From assembly GCF_004339465.1 (NCBI RefSeq), contig NZ_SMFY01000005.1, positions 217,315 through 281,314 of the forward strand: 64,000 nucleotides of DNA. Direction: 5' to 3'. Positions 62,340-64,000 of the stretch are shown here, piece after piece (position 1 is the first letter of the stretch; each line of letters begins with the position of its first letter). The notes under the pieces are model-generated. The model searched no databases. It saw only the letters and a program-made list of their open reading frames with translations, and was not told the origin of the DNA. The position numbers and the translations under genes are program-made. Source of the DNA: Ancylobacter aquaticus (GTDB lineage: Bacteria; Pseudomonadota; Alphaproteobacteria; Rhizobiales; Xanthobacteraceae).

Positions 62340-62372
62340 TCGGCCGGCGCAGCTTCCTGCCACACGAACAGC

Positions 62373-62399
62373 AAAGGCCGCCCGGAAGGGCGGCCTTTA
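62373..62399 (+). terminator. Strong rho-independent terminator
   Basis: Stem AAAGGCCGCCC with GGGCGGCCTTT around a GGAA loop, 34 bases after the stop of RTX copy 2. Symmetric A and T runs allow it to work in both directions. Confidence 0.8.
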
Positions 62400-62512
62400 T
62401 CGAATTGCCCCGATCTCCATCCGGCGAGGACAGGGGCCGCGTGGACAGGACTCCGCTGCGGCCACCCTCGGGGGCTAGGTGTTTGATCGCGAGCTTTGAT
62501 GGTGCTGGGCAA

Positions 62513-62848
62513 ATGGGAAGCAGCAGAGGCGAAGCGCATTATATCGACGCCGTAGAAGCGTCGCTGGACGATCCCGGCGGCATCGAAAAGCTGGCCTGCC
62601 ATCTCGAATGTCTGCCGGAGATACTGCGCAACCTCGACTGTCCCCTGCCTGAGGGCGGCCGGATGCTCCTGATGATCGACCCCATGGGGCTCGTCATCAG
62701 CCAGAACGCAGCGGCGGCCAAGGCGCTAGGCCGGTTGATCGGCACCTCGATCGCCGAAGCAGCCCTCACGCCGCAGGCTCTGCCGGCATTTCTGGACACG
62801 CTGGGACGGGGCAAGGGGCCCGTTCCGCTCGCCGTTGCGGCCCGTGCC
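62513..62848 (+). pseudogene. PAS-type regulator, N-terminal fragment
   Basis: About 112 residues with a PAS-like segment (RMLLMIDPMGLVISQNAAAA, KALGRLIGTSIAEAALT) of the type seen before LuxR-type helix-turn-helix domains. The homology ends near 62848, where the frame runs on directly into IS110 transposase sequence. The DNA-binding part is lost. The start (MGSSRGEAHYIDAVEASL) is a guess; the ribosome site is weak. Confidence 0.65.
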
Positions 62849-63680
62849 GGGCATCATCTTGGCCGCCTGCTTCGCGAGCAGGGTCACGATGTGCGGCTGA
62901 TGTCGCCAGAGTATGTTCGCCCGTATGTGAAGGCTCAGAAGAATGACGATCGGGACGCCGAGGCGATCGCGGAAGCGGCAACCCGCCCGACGATGCGCTT
63001 TGTCGATCTCAAGAGCGACGAGCAACTCGACATGCAGAGCCTGCATCGGGCGCGGGATCGGCTAGTCGGCGAGCGCACGACGCTAATCAATCAGTTGCGA
63101 GCGATCCTTCTCGAACGCGGGATCGTGATGGCGAAGGGACGGCGCAAGCTCGAACTTCGACTGGATCAACTCCTTGCTGGCGAGGTGGCGATCAGCCGTC
63201 GGATCAGACTGCTGGTCGAGGACATGCGGGCCCAGTGGCGCACCCTTGACGAGCGGATCGGCGCCTTCGATGCCGAGTTCGTTGCGATCGCGCGCGAGGA
63301 TGCCGCAATGAAGCTCCTTTCGACAATCCCGGGGGTCGGCCCGTTGAATGCGATTGCCTTCGTGGCCTCGGTGGGAAGAGCGGAGACGTTTGGCCGGGGC
63401 CGGGATCTTGCCGCCTGGCTCGGCCTCGTACCGCGCCAGATGACAACCGGCGGCAAACCTCGTCTTCTCGGGATCAGCAAGCGCGGCAACGGCTATCTTC
63501 GTCGGATGCTGATCCACGGCGCGCGAGCGGCCTTGCCGTCCCTGGCGAAGGGGCGGACGTTGCTCGGCGAATGGCTGCGCGGATTGCTCGCGCGAACGCA
63601 TATGAACACGGCCGTGGTCGCGCTCGCGGCGAAGATGGCCAGGATCATTTGGGCCGTGTTGAGAAGCGGGCGCCCCTTCC
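62849..63680 (+). pseudogene. IS110-family transposase, 5' truncated
   Basis: Encodes HHLGRLLREQGHDVRLMSPE to WAVLRSGRPFQ. It includes the DEDD Asp pair in QKNDDRDAEAIAEAATRPTM, LLSTIPGVGPLNAIAFVAS and RQMTTGGKPRLLGISKRGNG. The first 60 residues, with the first catalytic Asp and the Glu, are missing, so it cannot transpose by itself. It is fused in frame to the PAS fragment and has inserted into or recombined with the outer-membrane protein gene on its right. Confidence 0.85.
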
Positions 63681-64000
63681 AGGTGGATGGTCGTCATCCA
63701 GTCGAAAGAATAGTCGGTCTGGGCTTCCTGCATGCGATTGGCGATCAGGGCTGCCCCCTCGGTGGCGCCAAGGACACTCGAACTTCCCATGCCGGCATGA
63801 AGATAGTCCGCTTCGGCGCCGATCACGAAGCCATTGGCGAACTGGTAGCTATAGCCGATCTGCCCGCCCCAGATTCCGCCGCTGAAGGTTTCATCAGCTG
63901 ATTCCGCGAAGGCGCGCGGGGCGTAGCTGCCATCCGCCAGCGTCATAGTGCCGTCGACCGAACCAAAGCCATAGCCGACCGACCCGCCGGCATAGAGGCC
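63681..64000 (-). pseudogene. Outer-membrane beta-barrel (Omp25/RopB-like), truncated and partial
   Basis: The minus frame enters from the right edge and reads GLYAGGSVGYGFGSVDGT, GIWGGQIGYSYQFANGFVIG and AEADYLHAGMGSS, typical of small alphaproteobacterial outer-membrane barrels. The pattern ends near SFDWMTTIH, where the IS110 fragment starts, so the 3' part is missing. Its 5' end lies outside the window. Confidence 0.8.

Overview
The window is high-GC DNA that looks alphaproteobacterial, most likely Hyphomicrobiales (Rhizobiales). The evidence is a RepC-type replication protein, promoters matching the alphaproteobacterial general-stress sigma factor EcfG (GGAAC-N16/17-CGTT), PRC-barrel, KGG and other small stress-type genes, and an alphaproteobacterial style of chemotaxis operon. 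No species assignment is possible from the sequence alone, and no rRNA, tRNA or CRISPR array was seen.

Region 1 (1-10.7 kb, minus strand) is one tightly coupled chemotaxis-type signalling operon. In transcription order it encodes a soluble methyl-accepting protein with two signalling tips, a protein of three fused CheW domains, CheB, a HEAT-repeat protein, CheR, CheY, CheA, a small STAS-like protein, a second receiver, a CheC-like phosphatase and a PAS sensor that runs off the left edge. Nearly all genes overlap by 1-14 bases or are a few bases apart. Region 2 (10.8-13.7 kb) holds a terminator, a GFA-family protein, and an MFS transporter divergent from a LysR regulator.

Region 3 (14-24 kb) starts with a twice-frameshifted tyrosine integrase and continues with many small genes: PRC-barrel, zinc-ribbon, glycine-zipper, SHOCT, SANT-like and unknown families. 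Several have EcfG-like promoters. Part of this gene set recurs, inverted and decaying, at 36.5-38.8 kb. Region 4 (24-31.6 kb) is a metabolic and envelope set: Tat-exported amidohydrolase, Cys-rich secreted protein, Tat-exported sulfatase, outer-membrane barrel, HdeD-like membrane protein fused to a papain-like domain, and a broken MFS gene. Region 5 (32-36.5 kb) holds a truncated thioredoxin-reductase-like gene and an ISL3 element with an IS110/IS1111 element nested in its left end.

Region 6 (38.9-45.4 kb) is plasmid-like: a thermonuclease-family protein, an unknown gene and repC without repA/repB, with a coupled leader ORF and hairpin, a winged-helix regulator, a possible TrbM-like secreted protein, a 5'-truncated topoisomerase III and a mazEF pair with palindromic operators. 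Region 7 (45.6-62.4 kb) is the most striking. Two paralogous giant secreted proteins (1995 and 2043 residues), each with an N-terminal metallophosphoesterase, PKD and laminin-G-like modules, three cadherin-like domains and C-terminal RTX repeats, flank a type I secretion ABC transporter, its HlyD-family adaptor and a LysR regulator. The right end (62.5-64 kb) is scrambled: a PAS-protein fragment fused in frame to a truncated IS110 transposase that has cut an outer-membrane protein gene.
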